Source: Evernia prunastri
Lineage: Eukaryota > Ascomycota > Lecanoromycetes > Lecanorales > Parmeliaceae
Reading direction: 5' to 3'
NCBI GenBank assembly: GCA_003184365.1
Contig: NKYR01000006.1
Location: 248,001 to 312,000 of the forward strand
DNA: 64,000 nt
Within the stretch, counting starts at the first letter, position 1; each line of letters begins with the position of its first letter. Below are positions 23,175 through 32,529 of the stretch, piece after piece. Position numbers and translations under genes: made by a program. Under the pieces are notes generated by a model. That model was not told where the DNA came from and ran no database searches. It saw nothing but the letters and a program-made list of their open reading frames with translations.

Positions 23175-23759
23175 CTATTCATCTGCAGTCAGAGCTACCA
23201 ACCCCCCATCCACCGTCCCATTACCACCGCTCCCAACCTCCTCCAACGCCCTATTCCCCTGGACAATCACGATCCAATCCTCCGATGGCGGATCCAAAAA
23301 CTGCCACCCGCCCTCCCCATGCCGGCTGCAAAACGTCAGGGTCCTCACAACGCTCTGCACGATCTGGCTCAGCGAAATGATAATCTCCCCGTACCGCGAC
23401 TGTCGATCGAGGCTGATGACACAAACCGTCTGCGTGATCTCGATGAGTCGCTTTCTGCCTTCTTCCGGGAACCGGTACGTGCGCGGTGTGTCGGCGAACG
23501 AGTAGCTGAGGAGGCGATCGATGGTGGGCTGGCACGTGCGCAAGTTGACAGGGTCGGTGGCGTGCGGGTAGGGGAGGACGCAGCGGATTTCGCCGTTGGG
23601 GGCGGTGAGGTTGGTGGTGAGGTTAGTGGGTAGAGAGAGGGTGGGAGGGATGTCAGGATTGGATGTGGAGGGCGGGAGAGTAGCTGCTGATGAGAAGAGG
23701 AATGAGAAGTGGAGGAAGCATGAGGATAATGATAGCGTGAATGCGAGCGCTTGAGGCAT
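23175..23759 (-). CDS. Small secreted four-cysteine protein
   Basis: 194-residue ORF. The frame is open further up, but the first ATG is 23759 and it begins an excellent signal peptide (MPQALAFTLSLSSCFLHFSF). The mature part has four cysteines in contexts IRCVLPYP, LRTCQPTI, QTVCVISL and LTFCSRHG, ending with EDWIVIVQGNR and a Gly/Asp tail. This layout (two near N-terminal cysteines, two later, a closing VxVxGN strand) recurs in secreted proteins of unknown function in plant-associated and saprophytic ascomycetes. It may be a secreted binding or effector-like protein; no activity is known to me. Divergent toward the NmrA gene's 3' end. Confidence 0.72.
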   Translation of the reverse strand: MPQALAFTLSLSSCFLHFSFLFSSAATLPPSTSNPDIPPTLSLPTNLTTNLTAPNGEIRCVLPYPHATDPVNLRTCQPTIDRLLSYSFADTPRTYRFPEEGRKRLIEITQTVCVISLDRQSRYGEIIISLSQIVQSVVRTLTFCSRHGEGGWQFLDPPSEDWIVIVQGNRALEEVGSGGNGTVDGGLVALTADE

Positions 23760-24061
23760 GGCTTCTGTTACTTGCTGGTTTGGAAACAACAGAACAACAA
23801 GCTAGCATGAAGACGAAGATGCCGACTGCGCAGGTTTTGTTGAAGAGAGGGACCGGGCGGCCGACGCTTGTATGAAGCGCATCGTCTTTTGCGCTTTGAG
23901 CCCCGGGACAGGAGCTTAAGCCCACCTTTCGCGCTCGCGCTATGCGGAAATTTTCGCTGGGAAGTGATTGGCAGAGTGTACAGGCCCCATTGCACTGGAG
24001 GACCCATCGCAGAGTAGACAAGCATCCTGTCGCTAGCTTTGCGACGGCGTTCGTTCTTTGT
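23760..24061. other. Short intergenic
   Basis: About 300 bases between two minus-strand genes; promoter region of the secreted protein. Nothing else seen. Confidence 0.4.
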
Positions 24062-24994
24062 TTATATTATAATGTTGCCCTTCACCCAAGCAGCTTCCCC
24101 AAGCTCCACGCCGCTCCAGTACCTTTCCAGATACTCCTCAACTGTCCAGGGTTTGATGTCAAGGGCGAGCTTATTCAACGTCGGTTCCACGAAAGCCTCG
24201 CCCTGGGCGATGCTCAGCCTAACCTGATTGTAGAATCTTGCTCCTTCATCCTCCATAATCATCTTCTTCAACTCTTCTCTAGAGTTGTGTTTTACCAACA
24301 TTTTCCTTCTCGTGACCTTCTCAATGGCACCGATCACCTCGTTGTAGCTCGCGGTAGTCCCGACCATCCCCATCTCTTCCTCCCACTTCTCCAGGTCCAA
24401 TGCGGCAGCGACGAACCTTCCAATATCCTGCGTCCTCGTAAACTTTAACTTGCCATTCCCGTCGCCTGGAAGGTCGGCCGTGCCAGCCTTCATGTTGATG
24501 ACGAAAGTCCATGGTCGGAGCCCACCAAGGGCTTCTGTCTCCCCGCGGGGTGTTCCTGTCCCCAGCGTATTCATGAAAATGCCGCAAGTAAACTGCGTGT
24601 ATTCCATCCCCGATGCCTTTGTAGCCTCCCACACCGGTATCTTGCCTGCGTATAGATCCCAATCTCGATAGTTCCTGATTGCGTACTCGCTCGGCGCGAA
24701 TCGCTGTACCCCCACCTCTTTCGCTGCGGCAATGAGAGCAAGTTGTGATTTACGCATTTCATCCGCGTTGAAGCTAGCGATGACACTGAGTACAGTATGG
24801 ACGCCACGCAGGGCGTTGGTGAGGGAGGCGTGGTCGGCGTAGGAGACTGGGCGGACGTCAACGCCTCTGGCAGTGAGCGAGGGATTGGGACTACGGGAGA
24901 GGGTAACAACCTCATGCTTGCGAGTATCGAGAATTGCGGAGAGGATGATGGCACCGAGGCCGCCGGTAGCTCCAGCGATTGCGACTTTGACCAT
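24062..24994 (-). CDS. NmrA-like / isoflavone-reductase-like NAD(P)-binding protein
   Basis: Intronless 310-residue ORF from ATG 24994. The N-terminus is a Rossmann fold with the atypical-SDR glycine motif AIAGATGGLGAIIL, followed by TLSRSP, where the arginine suits NADPH, and AAKEVGVQRFAPSEYAIR, the active-site block of the isoflavone reductase/NmrA group. The C-terminal part (YNEVIGAIEKVTRRKM) is the substrate-side domain. Relatives act as redox sensors or reduce aromatic metabolites; which applies here is not visible. Length is normal for the family. No metabolic cluster surrounds it. Confidence 0.88.
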   Translation of the reverse strand: MVKVAIAGATGGLGAIILSAILDTRKHEVVTLSRSPNPSLTARGVDVRPVSYADHASLTNALRGVHTVLSVIASFNADEMRKSQLALIAAAKEVGVQRFAPSEYAIRNYRDWDLYAGKIPVWEATKASGMEYTQFTCGIFMNTLGTGTPRGETEALGGLRPWTFVINMKAGTADLPGDGNGKLKFTRTQDIGRFVAAALDLEKWEEEMGMVGTTASYNEVIGAIEKVTRRKMLVKHNSREELKKMIMEDEGARFYNQVRLSIAQGEAFVEPTLNKLALDIKPWTVEEYLERYWSGVELGEAAWVKGNIII

Positions 24995-26200
24995 ATTGAA
25001 GATGGCAAAAATGAGTCTTATTTTACAAATCTATTATTTATACCCCAGATGATGAAGAGCGAGACCGTTGTTTTGGAATCCATTGATGCCGTCGGCTGCA
25101 TCAATTGCGCCGTCGAGTGAAAGTAGGAAATACACGCTCTAAACTCCGATAGAACCGGATTTCTGTAACTCCGCAATCTCCGTCATGACCTGCGAGGCTT
25201 AACAAGCTTGTATGGTATCCGCGACAACGATTATGAGAACATACGCGCCTTGACACTACAGTATTTCTCGGTCACAAAAGCACATTGCGGCAAGGCTGAC
25301 TGACGCTTTGGCAAGGTGGCTGTGAGAGCGCCAGTGTACAGAGTATGTCTAGCGATACAGTTGCATAATGCAATGGGACGCAGCCTCACCTTCGCGAAAA
25401 AGACCCGCCCTTCACATGGCATGCAAGGAGGCGAAGCATGCGCAAATGCAACAGTGGTGAGCGTTCGTGGCGGTAGGCACGTCCTCAAGCTTGCACCAGA
25501 ATGATCCCCTTCCAAAGGTCCTTATCCTTGTGGAGGCTTCCGCAGATGTGTGCTCTGCCCCAACGCATCCGCTGGTTGAGATGGTAGTATGTTGATGTGA
25601 TGATGCCCAAGAGGCTGCTCAGTGCTGCGTAGTGCAGTGGAAGTTTGTCAACCGGGCAGTTCACCATCATTGTCCGCTTAACAGAAAGCCTTCTCAGGCC
25701 CATTTGGCGCACTAATTGTAGCCAATTTCTCTTGATGGCTTCAGGCTGTAACTAGGTAATTGGTGAAGAATTGCAAGGCTGTTCAACCATCCCGGAGTAC
25801 CAGATTGACATCGGAGTCTTCCTGAAAAAACAGCTTGGCGATTTCGTACTAGCCGCCTTTAGCTGCATGCTCTCGTCACATAGATGTGATTGGTCACATT
25901 TTGACCCCGCAGCACGAGGCTGCAGGCCTCAGCGCCCTCATTGAAGCCCTTCGCTGACTGCTTCAAATCAGCGAGCCACTTCTTAGCACGTTCCGCGGAG
26001 ACAAGACTTGGTTAGAGAAGCCATTCATGTAATTATAATTCAGAAATTTGACCCCGGACAGATATTTTCGCACAGTCATCCTCTGACTAGTTCTTCTACT
26101 ACCGGTTTGCTAGCCTTGCCTTGCCGGGATGAACCAGTAAGTTGACTCGTGATTGCTATCGTAAGGACCGGGCGAGTATGCCTGAGCAACACAGATTTCA
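24995..26200. other. Intergenic
   Basis: About 1.2 kb without a supported gene before the NACHT fragment; only short overlapping ORFs on both strands. Confidence 0.4.
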
Positions 26201-26265
26201 TTACCGAGAAGATAGGACTCTCCAACATGCCTTGTGGTGCAAACTAATGCGGACTTCTATTACAG

Positions 26266-26791
26266 AGATCTGTGGGGCATGGCTGCCGCTAAGCTCAAAG
26301 ACAAGGACAGGGTTCATGTAGTTCACCTTACCGTCGATATGGAATCTATTTGCGCTGCCGTGAGAGAGAGACAGCAGGAGTGTGCCGAGAAGCAATGGTG
26401 TGTAATTGGTAAGTGAAGCTAGATGGTTATTCACTCCACGGTCAGGTCTCCCGATAGATATGCTGACATGGATGAATCCTCAGGAATTGGAAACAACAAA
26501 TCGAAAGTCGTCCTACGTGACGTCTTTGCGAAGATTGCTGCATGGATTGAGAAGTTTGTGGAAGTTGGGGACATAGCTGTCCAGTATGACCCAAGCCACG
26601 CAGCATTGCCTTGGGCTCTCGTCAGGTTCCTTTTGAAGGTCCTAGAGCAGCCAACATGCAAGCGGCTAATAAACAAGGGCTGACGATCACAGGTATCCAT
26701 ACAAGATATTCAACAATATGCTGTGCTTGCACAGGGTCTAGAGACAGTTGCAAAAGTCGTTGCCCAGTACAAGATGGTGGAGAAGCTATAG
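26266..26791 (+). pseudogene. N-terminal fragment of a NACHT-type STAND receptor, truncated at a transposon
   Basis: Three exon pieces join cleanly: from about 26266 to 26408 (DLWGMAAAKLKDKDR, then RERQQECAEKQW), 26484-26638 (KVVLRDVFAKIAAWIEKF, then GDIAVQYDPSHAALPWALVR) and 26693-26791 (SIQDIQQYAVLAQGLETV, ending VVAQYKMVEKL and TAG). Introns are 26409-26483 and 26639-26692. This is the N-terminal domain found before NACHT (and often ankyrin or WD repeats) in fungal nucleotide-binding receptors; VQYDP-HAALPWA-VRFLL is its hallmark. Such proteins act in non-self recognition. Only about 130 residues remain. The reading stops at the base before the transposon's inverted repeat, and no NACHT or repeat domain is found on the far side. 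The start codon was not resolved; an upstream exon before an acceptor near 26265 is likely. Confidence 0.72.
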
Positions 26792-26821
26792 CCCATCGTC
26801 TGGCGCCTGGGGTGCACAAAT
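26792..26821. repeat. Left terminal inverted repeat, copy A
   Basis: CCCATCGTCTGGC, a short spacer, then GGGTGCACAAAT. It pairs with the complement at 31185-31210, which has the same two blocks with a different spacer. It follows directly on the stop codon of the NACHT fragment. Confidence 0.75.
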
Positions 26822-26844
26822 GCTTGGCATCCCCCACCATAAAT

Positions 26845-27732
26845 CTATGTACATGGAATAGCAGCTATATGCTCCTTCCAACACGCAATATGATTACATA
26901 TATGAATATCACATAGTTTACATCCATGATAACTCCTTGGGGCTCGCTGTCGCCGTTTTCTTTTGTCTAAATCTCGTGGTCTGACGGTGTTTTGTGACAA
27001 TTCCAACAATGGCTTTCTGGGCTGAGACTTCAATGACTCTACCACCTTTCTCCCAGCATATAAGCATGGGACGCATGTTTTGATGTTGCCCTCCATACGT
27101 TCTAGTAGGCCATGGTCACGGCCAGCTGCTGGATGTACTCGTACTGACAGAGATTCTTTGATATTGGGACATCTTCCAGTAAGTCGCTCAGAATGCTCAA
27201 ATAATTGACATGCAAGTCTCACACGGAATTCTCGCTGACTGTAATGAGTTCCAGGCGTACAACGATGTATCTTATCGGCATTGACGATGGCGGTGTCCAA
27301 GAGAAAATGCCATAGAGGCTTCCAACTTTTGTAATGTACTCGTTGTGTGGTGTAATAACATCGCAATTGATCAGCATTATCTACCCCATTCATATAATGA
27401 TTATACATATCAATGAACTCGGGGATAGACAGCTCTTTTCGGGCCTGTTCTCCAAACATGGCACGAGAAGTACGTGCATTTGTGGCTGTTTTTGCTGGAC
27501 GACGGCGGAGACGATTAATTGTTTTCCTACCATTCGAGACAGTGGTCATGAACAACACCACATTTTGGTCTTTCCAGCCAAATTCCAAGACCTTCCCATC
27601 CTCTGATAGGCTTCCATAGAGCTTACCCCAGTCCAAAGCTGCATTCCACTTGGTTCTAAGCTCCGAAAGTCTGGAATCTAGCCCTCGATTGGGCTCTTTA
27701 TGCTCTCGTTGTGCCTTGGTACCTTCTTTAGC
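26845..27732 (-). pseudogene. piggyBac-like transposase, C-terminal part (copy A), cut by an assembly join
   Basis: Open frame from the join to the stop at 26845. It contains MYNHYMNGVDNADQLRCYY, where GVDxxDQ holds the third catalytic aspartate of the DDE_Tnp_1_7 family, then WKPLWHFLLDTAIVNADK and a cysteine/histidine-rich C-terminus (CVPCLYAGRK, then CKLCDIHICNHIACWKEH). That last part resembles the zinc-binding tail that contacts the inverted repeats in piggyBac. This copy keeps the tryptophan codon that copy B has lost. The part encoding the first two aspartates lies beyond the single N at 27733. Confidence 0.78.
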
Positions 27733-27733
27733 N

Positions 27734-27975
27734 CAATGGCGCACAAAAGATCGACTGGGAGTCTCGAGAGGGCGAAGTATCAGGCTCATCAACCAAGAAC
27801 CAAGAAACACGTCGACCACAGGCGAATATCGTCAACGCATACCCCGAGCCGGTCAAACCTTCGCTAATTCATGGGCAGCAATCGCTCATGATCAATGCCG
27901 CTATCATGGATGGTGAAAATGATCCTACAAATGCGCCGTGGCTCGTGGATCTCGAACTGCCACTAGCATTAGTAT
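27734..27975 (+). other. Unassigned coding-like segment between transposon copies A and B
   Basis: 242 bases that are not part of the transposon. One plus frame is open throughout and reads KIDWESREGEVSGSS, then QSLMINAAIMDGENDPTNAP and PWLVDLELPLALVS, running straight into the left inverted repeat of copy B. It looks like host or other-element coding sequence at a second insertion site. I do not recognise the protein. Because it starts at an N, it may belong to another locus joined by misassembly. Confidence 0.4.
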
Positions 27976-28005
27976 CCCGTCGTCTGGCGCCTGGGGTGCA
28001 CAAAT
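27976..28005. repeat. Left terminal inverted repeat, copy B
   Basis: Same as the copy A end except CCCG for CCCA at the start. The flank is AGTAT rather than CTATAG, so copy B sits at a different target site from copy A. Confidence 0.7.
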
Positions 28006-28028
28006 GCTTGGCATCCCCCACCATAAAT

Positions 28029-29498
28029 CTATGTACATGGAATAGCAGCTATATGCTCCTTCCAACACGCAATATGATTACATATATGAATATCACATAG
28101 TTTACATCCATGATAACTCCTTGGGGCTCGCTGTCGCCGTTTTATTTTGTCTAAATCTCGTGGTCTGACGGTGTTTTGTGACAATTCCAACAATGGCTTT
28201 CTGGGCTGAGACTTCAATGACTCTACCACCTTTCTCCCAGCATATAAGCATGGGACGCATGTTTTGATGTTGCCCTCCATACGTTCTAGTAGACCACGGT
28301 CACGGCCAGCTGCTGAATGTACTCGTACTGACAGAGATTCTTTGATATTGGGACATCTTCCAGTAAGTCGCTCAGAATGCTCGAATAATTGACATGCAAG
28401 TCTCACACGGAATTCTCGCTGACTGTAATAAGTTCCAGGCGTACAACGATATATCTTATAGACATTGACGATGGCGGTGTCCAAGAGAAAATGCCATAGA
28501 GGCTTTCAACTTTTGTAATGTACTCGTTGTGTGGTGTAATAACATCGCAATTGATCAGCATTATCTACCCCATTCATATAATAATTATACATATCAATGA
28601 ACTCGGGGATAGACAGCTCTTTTCGGGCCTGTTCTCCAAACATGGCACGAGAAGTACGTGCATTTGTGGCTGTTTTTGCTGGACGACGGCGGAGACGATT
28701 AATTGTTTTCCTATCATTCGAGACAGTGGTCATGAACAACACCACATTTTGGTCTTTCCAGCCAAATTCCAAGACCTTCCCATCCTCTGATAGGCTTTCA
28801 TAGAGCTTACCCCAGTCCAAAGCTGCATTCCACTTGGTTCTAAGCTCCGAAAGTCTGGAATCTAGCCCTCGATTGGGCTCTTTATGCTCTCGTTGTGCCT
28901 TGGTACCTTCTTTAGCCTCCAAATCCTCTCGTCTAGTTGTTGTAATACGCACAGTTCCAGCTGCTCCGGATCCTTCAATATCAAGCTGTGAGAACAATCT
29001 AGCTGACGAGAATAGATTGTCAAGCCATACAATATGGGAATGATCCTTGGCAATACCCTCTTGAGTTAACAAGTCTAGAACTACAGCCTGTGTTCTATTG
29101 AATCCCAAGTCGTCTGTCCAGAAATCATCGAGATCGTAAGGTCCTTCGTCCTTTCTTTGGCCCTTGGAATGATACATCCAGTCTAATACATAGCCCTGAT
29201 TGGCTAAAACCCAGATCTTGAAGCCTTCCGGGGTAGGTTTGCTGGGAATATTGACAATCTCTTTGGCACGTCCCATGAACCGTTGAATTGTCTCATCTAC
29301 AGCTAGATGTGTGCCTGTTTTCCAGTACTTCTTGAAGGCCTGACGAAGCGTGTCACTGAGTGGTTCGAGTTTCTCAAATGTAATCTCTTTCTGGCCTGGG
29401 GACAGTGGCTTGGATACATGAAAGAACCTGTCTATTTGTTGCCATCTTTTCAGACTAATATGCTTAGAAACCTGCTCATGAACGGCCCTTTCAGAGGA
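28029..29498 (-). pseudogene. piggyBac-like transposase (copy B), broken by a nonsense codon
   Basis: The longest transposase copy. Reading from the join at 29499 it has HLAVDETIQRFMGRAKEIV with the first catalytic aspartate, DHSHIVWLDNLFSSARLF with the second, and MNGVDNADQLRCYYTTQ with the third, so the DDD triad of the piggyBac family is present. After HYKS a TGG tryptophan codon, intact in copy A, is TGA (28514-28516), splitting the frame before the cysteine-rich tail. Several other differences from copy A are also G-to-A. The copy therefore looks inactive. The N-terminus lies across the join. Confidence 0.78.
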
Positions 29499-29499
29499 N

Positions 29500-29922
29500 T
29501 CCTTCGTCCTTTCTTTGGCCCTTGGAATGATACATCCAGTCTAATACATAGCCCTGATTGGCTAAAACCCAGATCTTGAAGCCTTCCGGGGTAGGTTTGC
29601 TGGGAATATTGACAATCTCTTTGGCACGTCCCATGAACCGTTGAATTGTCTCATCTACAGCTAGATGTGTGCCTGTTTTCCAGTACTTCTTGAAGGCCTG
29701 ACGAAGCGTGTCACTGAGTGGTTCGAGTTTCTCAAATGTAATCTCTTTCTGGCCTGGGGACAGTGGCTTGGATACATGAAAGAACCTGTCTATTTGTTGC
29801 CATCTTTTCAGACTAATATGCTTAGAAACCTGCTCATGAACGGGCCCTTTCAGAGGATCAATGTTCCAGAAATCAGGAATGCTTGATTCCACATGAAGGC
29901 CCATTCAAATAGACACTCCCAA
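29500..29922 (-). pseudogene. piggyBac-like transposase internal fragment (copy C)
   Basis: Repeats, almost base for base, the segment also seen in copies B and E: MGLHVESSIPDFWNIDPL through LAVDETIQRFMG to GYVLDWMYHSKGQRKDEG. It starts at a single N and runs into the 254-N gap. It is most easily read as a repeat contig placed by the scaffolder. Confidence 0.7.
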
Positions 29923-30176
29923 NNNNNNNNNNNNNNNNNNNNNNNNNNNNNNNNNNNNNNNNNNNNNNNNNNNNNNNNNNNNNNNNNNNNNNNNNNNNNN
30001 NNNNNNNNNNNNNNNNNNNNNNNNNNNNNNNNNNNNNNNNNNNNNNNNNNNNNNNNNNNNNNNNNNNNNNNNNNNNNNNNNNNNNNNNNNNNNNNNNNNN
30101 NNNNNNNNNNNNNNNNNNNNNNNNNNNNNNNNNNNNNNNNNNNNNNNNNNNNNNNNNNNNNNNNNNNNNNNNNNNN
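29923..30176. other. Assembly gap (254 N)
   Basis: Run of unknown bases inside the transposon locus. Features drawn across it are not contiguous evidence. Confidence 0.99.
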
Positions 30177-30347
30177 TTTGGATCTTTCTTCACATGATCC
30201 AGATCATTTGACACCTTATTACGAGGCATGGTATTGTTTTATGGCTATTTGGCTCATGGTAGGAGCCTGGTGGACGCGTTATTTTGGTGGTTGCGCGGCT
30301 CTAGGGTTAAGCCCCTGATTTGTGCACCCTGCCAGACGATGGGATGG
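30177..30347 (-). mobile_element. Right-end fragment of the piggyBac-like element (copy D)
   Basis: Matches 31047-31214 of copy E with a C/T difference. It carries the transposase start region (MPRNKVSNDLDHVKKDP), the 5' untranslated part and the right inverted repeat (30324-30346), then breaks at a single N. It shows that GATGGGATGG belongs to the element's right end. Confidence 0.7.
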
Positions 30348-30348
30348 N

Positions 30349-31096
30349 TCTTTGGCCCTTGGAATGATACATCCAGTCTAATACATAGCCCTGATTGGCT
30401 AAAACCCAGATCTTGAAGCCTTCCGGGGTAGGTTTGCTGGGAATATTGACAATCTCTTTGGCACGTCCCATGAACCGTTGAATTGTCTCATCTACAGCTA
30501 GATGTGTGCCTGTTTTCCAGTACTTCTTGAAGGCCTGACGAAGCGTGTCACTGAGTGGTTCGAGTTTCTCAAATGTAATCTCTTTCTGGCCTGGGGACAG
30601 TGGCTTGGATACATGAAAGAACCTGTCTATTTGTTGCCATCTTTTCAGACTAATATGCTTAGAAACCTGCTCATGAACGGGCCCTTTCAGAGGATCAATG
30701 TTCCAGAAATCAGGAATGCTTGATTCCACATGAAGGCCCATTCAAATAGACACTCCCAAATAGGCTCGGATCTCTTTGACTGTGGTAGAAAACCAAGTGC
30801 GCGTCTCAGGTTTTTCAGGCCCAGGGTAAAGAAAAGCATACTCATTCGTATGTTGTACAAGGGTTTTCAAAGAATCTTCATCATAGAATAGGCTGAAGAT
30901 TGCATAAGGATCGTCTGGAGCAATGGTATTTGGTAGCTGACCCTGACCACACGTGTAGGGCTTGGTGATTTTTAATGGAGTGTATGTTGTATTTAGGTAG
31001 TGGCCATGGCTTAGGAGGACGTCCTTTTGGAGTCTTTGTGGACTTTGGATCCTTCTTCACATGATCCAGATCATTTGACACCTTATTACGAGGCAT
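30349..31096 (-). pseudogene. piggyBac-like transposase N-terminal part (copy E), decayed
   Basis: The frame starts at ATG 31096 with a basic, Pro-rich leader (KSTKTPKGRPPKPWPLPKY). The continuing transposase sequence is in a different frame (PYTCGQGQLPNTIAPDDPYA, then FSLFYDEDSLKTLVQ), so a frameshift or small intron lies near 31000-31030. After REIRAYLGVSI-like sequence there is a TGA just before MGLHVESSIPDFWNI; copy C has the same TGA. The segment ends in the domain with the first catalytic aspartate at the join. Together with copy B's stop, no copy here encodes a complete transposase. Confidence 0.7.
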
Positions 31097-31184
31097 GGTA
31101 TTGTTTTATGGCTATTTGGCTCATGGTAGGAGCCTGGTGGACGCGTTATTTTGGTGGTTGCGCGGCTCTAGGGTTAAGCCCCTG

Positions 31185-31215
31185 ATTTGTGCACCCTGCC
31201 AGACGATGGGATGGG
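31185..31215. repeat. Right terminal inverted repeat, copy E
   Basis: ATTTGTGCACCC then GCCAGACGATGGG, the complement of the left end, followed by an extra ATGGG shared with copy D. The next four bases are ATAG, matching the four bases left of copy A. Confidence 0.7.
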
Positions 31216-31460
31216 ATAGTAAGCCTGGCGCTGCCCTTCTTTCCTAAGGGGTCAGACGTCATTGTAGCAGAAGGATGCGCCAATGAGGTCTTATTCCCTC
31301 AGCCTTGTGAGGGGTGGCACTCAACATCAAGTTTTGGCGCTCGCTCTTCTGCTTGCCCGATCAAGTAGTATCACAATACAAACAAGACACGGCAACTCTC
31401 TCTCTCCACATTTCCAACTGCACCAAATTGTAGAGTGTTTAATTGTCCTATTGTATCACT

Positions 31461-32529
31461 ATGCCCTCATTTGCTTCATTTACGGAAACTTACCACCAAA
31501 CCAGCTACGACGCCATCTCTCCTGCCCGGCAAGAACTTTCTGTTGCACACAAAACTATCATCGTCACCGGCGGTGGTCGCGGCATTGGACCCGAGATTGC
31601 TAGAGCTTATGCAGCCGCGAGAGCTTCGCACATCGTCCTTGTTGGTCGCACGCAAACTACTCTGTCCCAGACAGCAGAAATCCTAGAAAAAGAGTTCTCT
31701 TCTGTCGCGGTGACTACATATGCCGCGGATGTTGCAGATGAAGCCGCCGTTGGGAGGGCAGCAGAGAAGGTAGGGAAATGGGACGTGCTAATCTTGAACG
31801 CTGGGATGTTTCCCGAACCGCACCCAATCGAGAAGTCAGAACCCATGGACTGGTGGCGCGTTTTTGAGGTACGACTCAGTTCAGTTTTCACGAATCCCAG
31901 CGATCTTGAATTCCCACCACTTCTCCCGCGATACAAGCTGGCTTACATTGATTGCGTGGGACACAGACCAATGTGAAAGGCTCAATGGTAACGACTCGTG
32001 CATTTCTCCCCTTCCGAAACAATGACGCGTCTATTATCGGCGTCAACGCCAATATGATTACTCTCCCTACGTCCGGCCCTGTGGCTGAAGGCGCTTCTGC
32101 CTACAACTGCTCCAAAATCGCCCTAGTAAGGCTATTCGAATACATTTCAGCCGAAAATCCGGATGTCTTCGTCGTCTCGGCCCATCCGGGCGGTGTCGAC
32201 ACAGACATGCTCAGATCCTCTGGTATCTATGAGAAACTTGATCCAGCCGTTTTGGACGATGGTAGGTCATCCTCTGCTTGTCCGCGATAGAGCTTGCGGG
32301 GACTAAAGTCATTGTAGTGAGCTTGTCTGCGCATTTTCTTCTATGGTTGGCTAGCAAAGAGGCGAGGTTCCTGAAGGGCAAGTATGTGTGCGCGAATTGG
32401 GATGTGGAGGAGCTGAAGGCGAGAGCGAAGCAGATTGAGACGACAAGGATATTGGAGGCTAATATCCATGGCTGGCCTTATGGGGGTGCGATGGATGCTA
32501 TGCTGGCTCAGACGGAGGAGGAGAAGTGA
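31461..32529 (+). CDS. Short-chain dehydrogenase/reductase (SDR)
   Basis: Three exons: 31461-31868, 31967-32261 and 32318-32529, with introns of 98 and 56 nt, giving 304 residues. The ATG at 31461 was chosen; the longer open frame above it has no ATG. Classical SDR landmarks: TIIVTGGGRGIGPEIARAYA (cofactor glycine motif), DVLILNAGMF (NAG strand) and GASAYNCSKIALVRLFEY with the YxxxK catalytic pair, then SAHPGGVDTDM. The usual serine about 14 residues before the tyrosine is not evident; the segment reads GVNANMITLPTSGP. The second hydrophilic C-terminus has YVCANWDVEEL, common in fungal SDRs. Substrate unknown. It starts about 240 bases from the transposon end, so its promoter region abuts the element. 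Confidence 0.86.

Larger units (their letters stand above)
26792..31215 (-). mobile_element. piggyBac-like (DDE_Tnp_1_7) transposon locus, several partial copies plus assembly joins
   Basis: The element reads on the minus strand. Its ends are marked by inverted repeats, CCCATCGTCTGGC...GGGTGCACAAAT at 26792 and its complement ending at 31210-31215. Between them are five pieces: A 26792-27732, B 27976-29498, C 29500-29922, D 30177-30347 and E 30349-31215. They are separated by single Ns (27733, 29499, 30348) and a 254-N gap. The pieces overlap and are nearly identical, with about ten point differences between A and B, most of them G-to-A or C-to-T. Merging B and E implies one element of about 2.0 kb. 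The outermost flanks are both ATAG (26788-26791 and 31216-31219), a possible 4-bp target duplication, though piggyBac elements normally use TTAA. Part of the multiplicity is probably misassembly of a repeat family. Confidence 0.8.
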
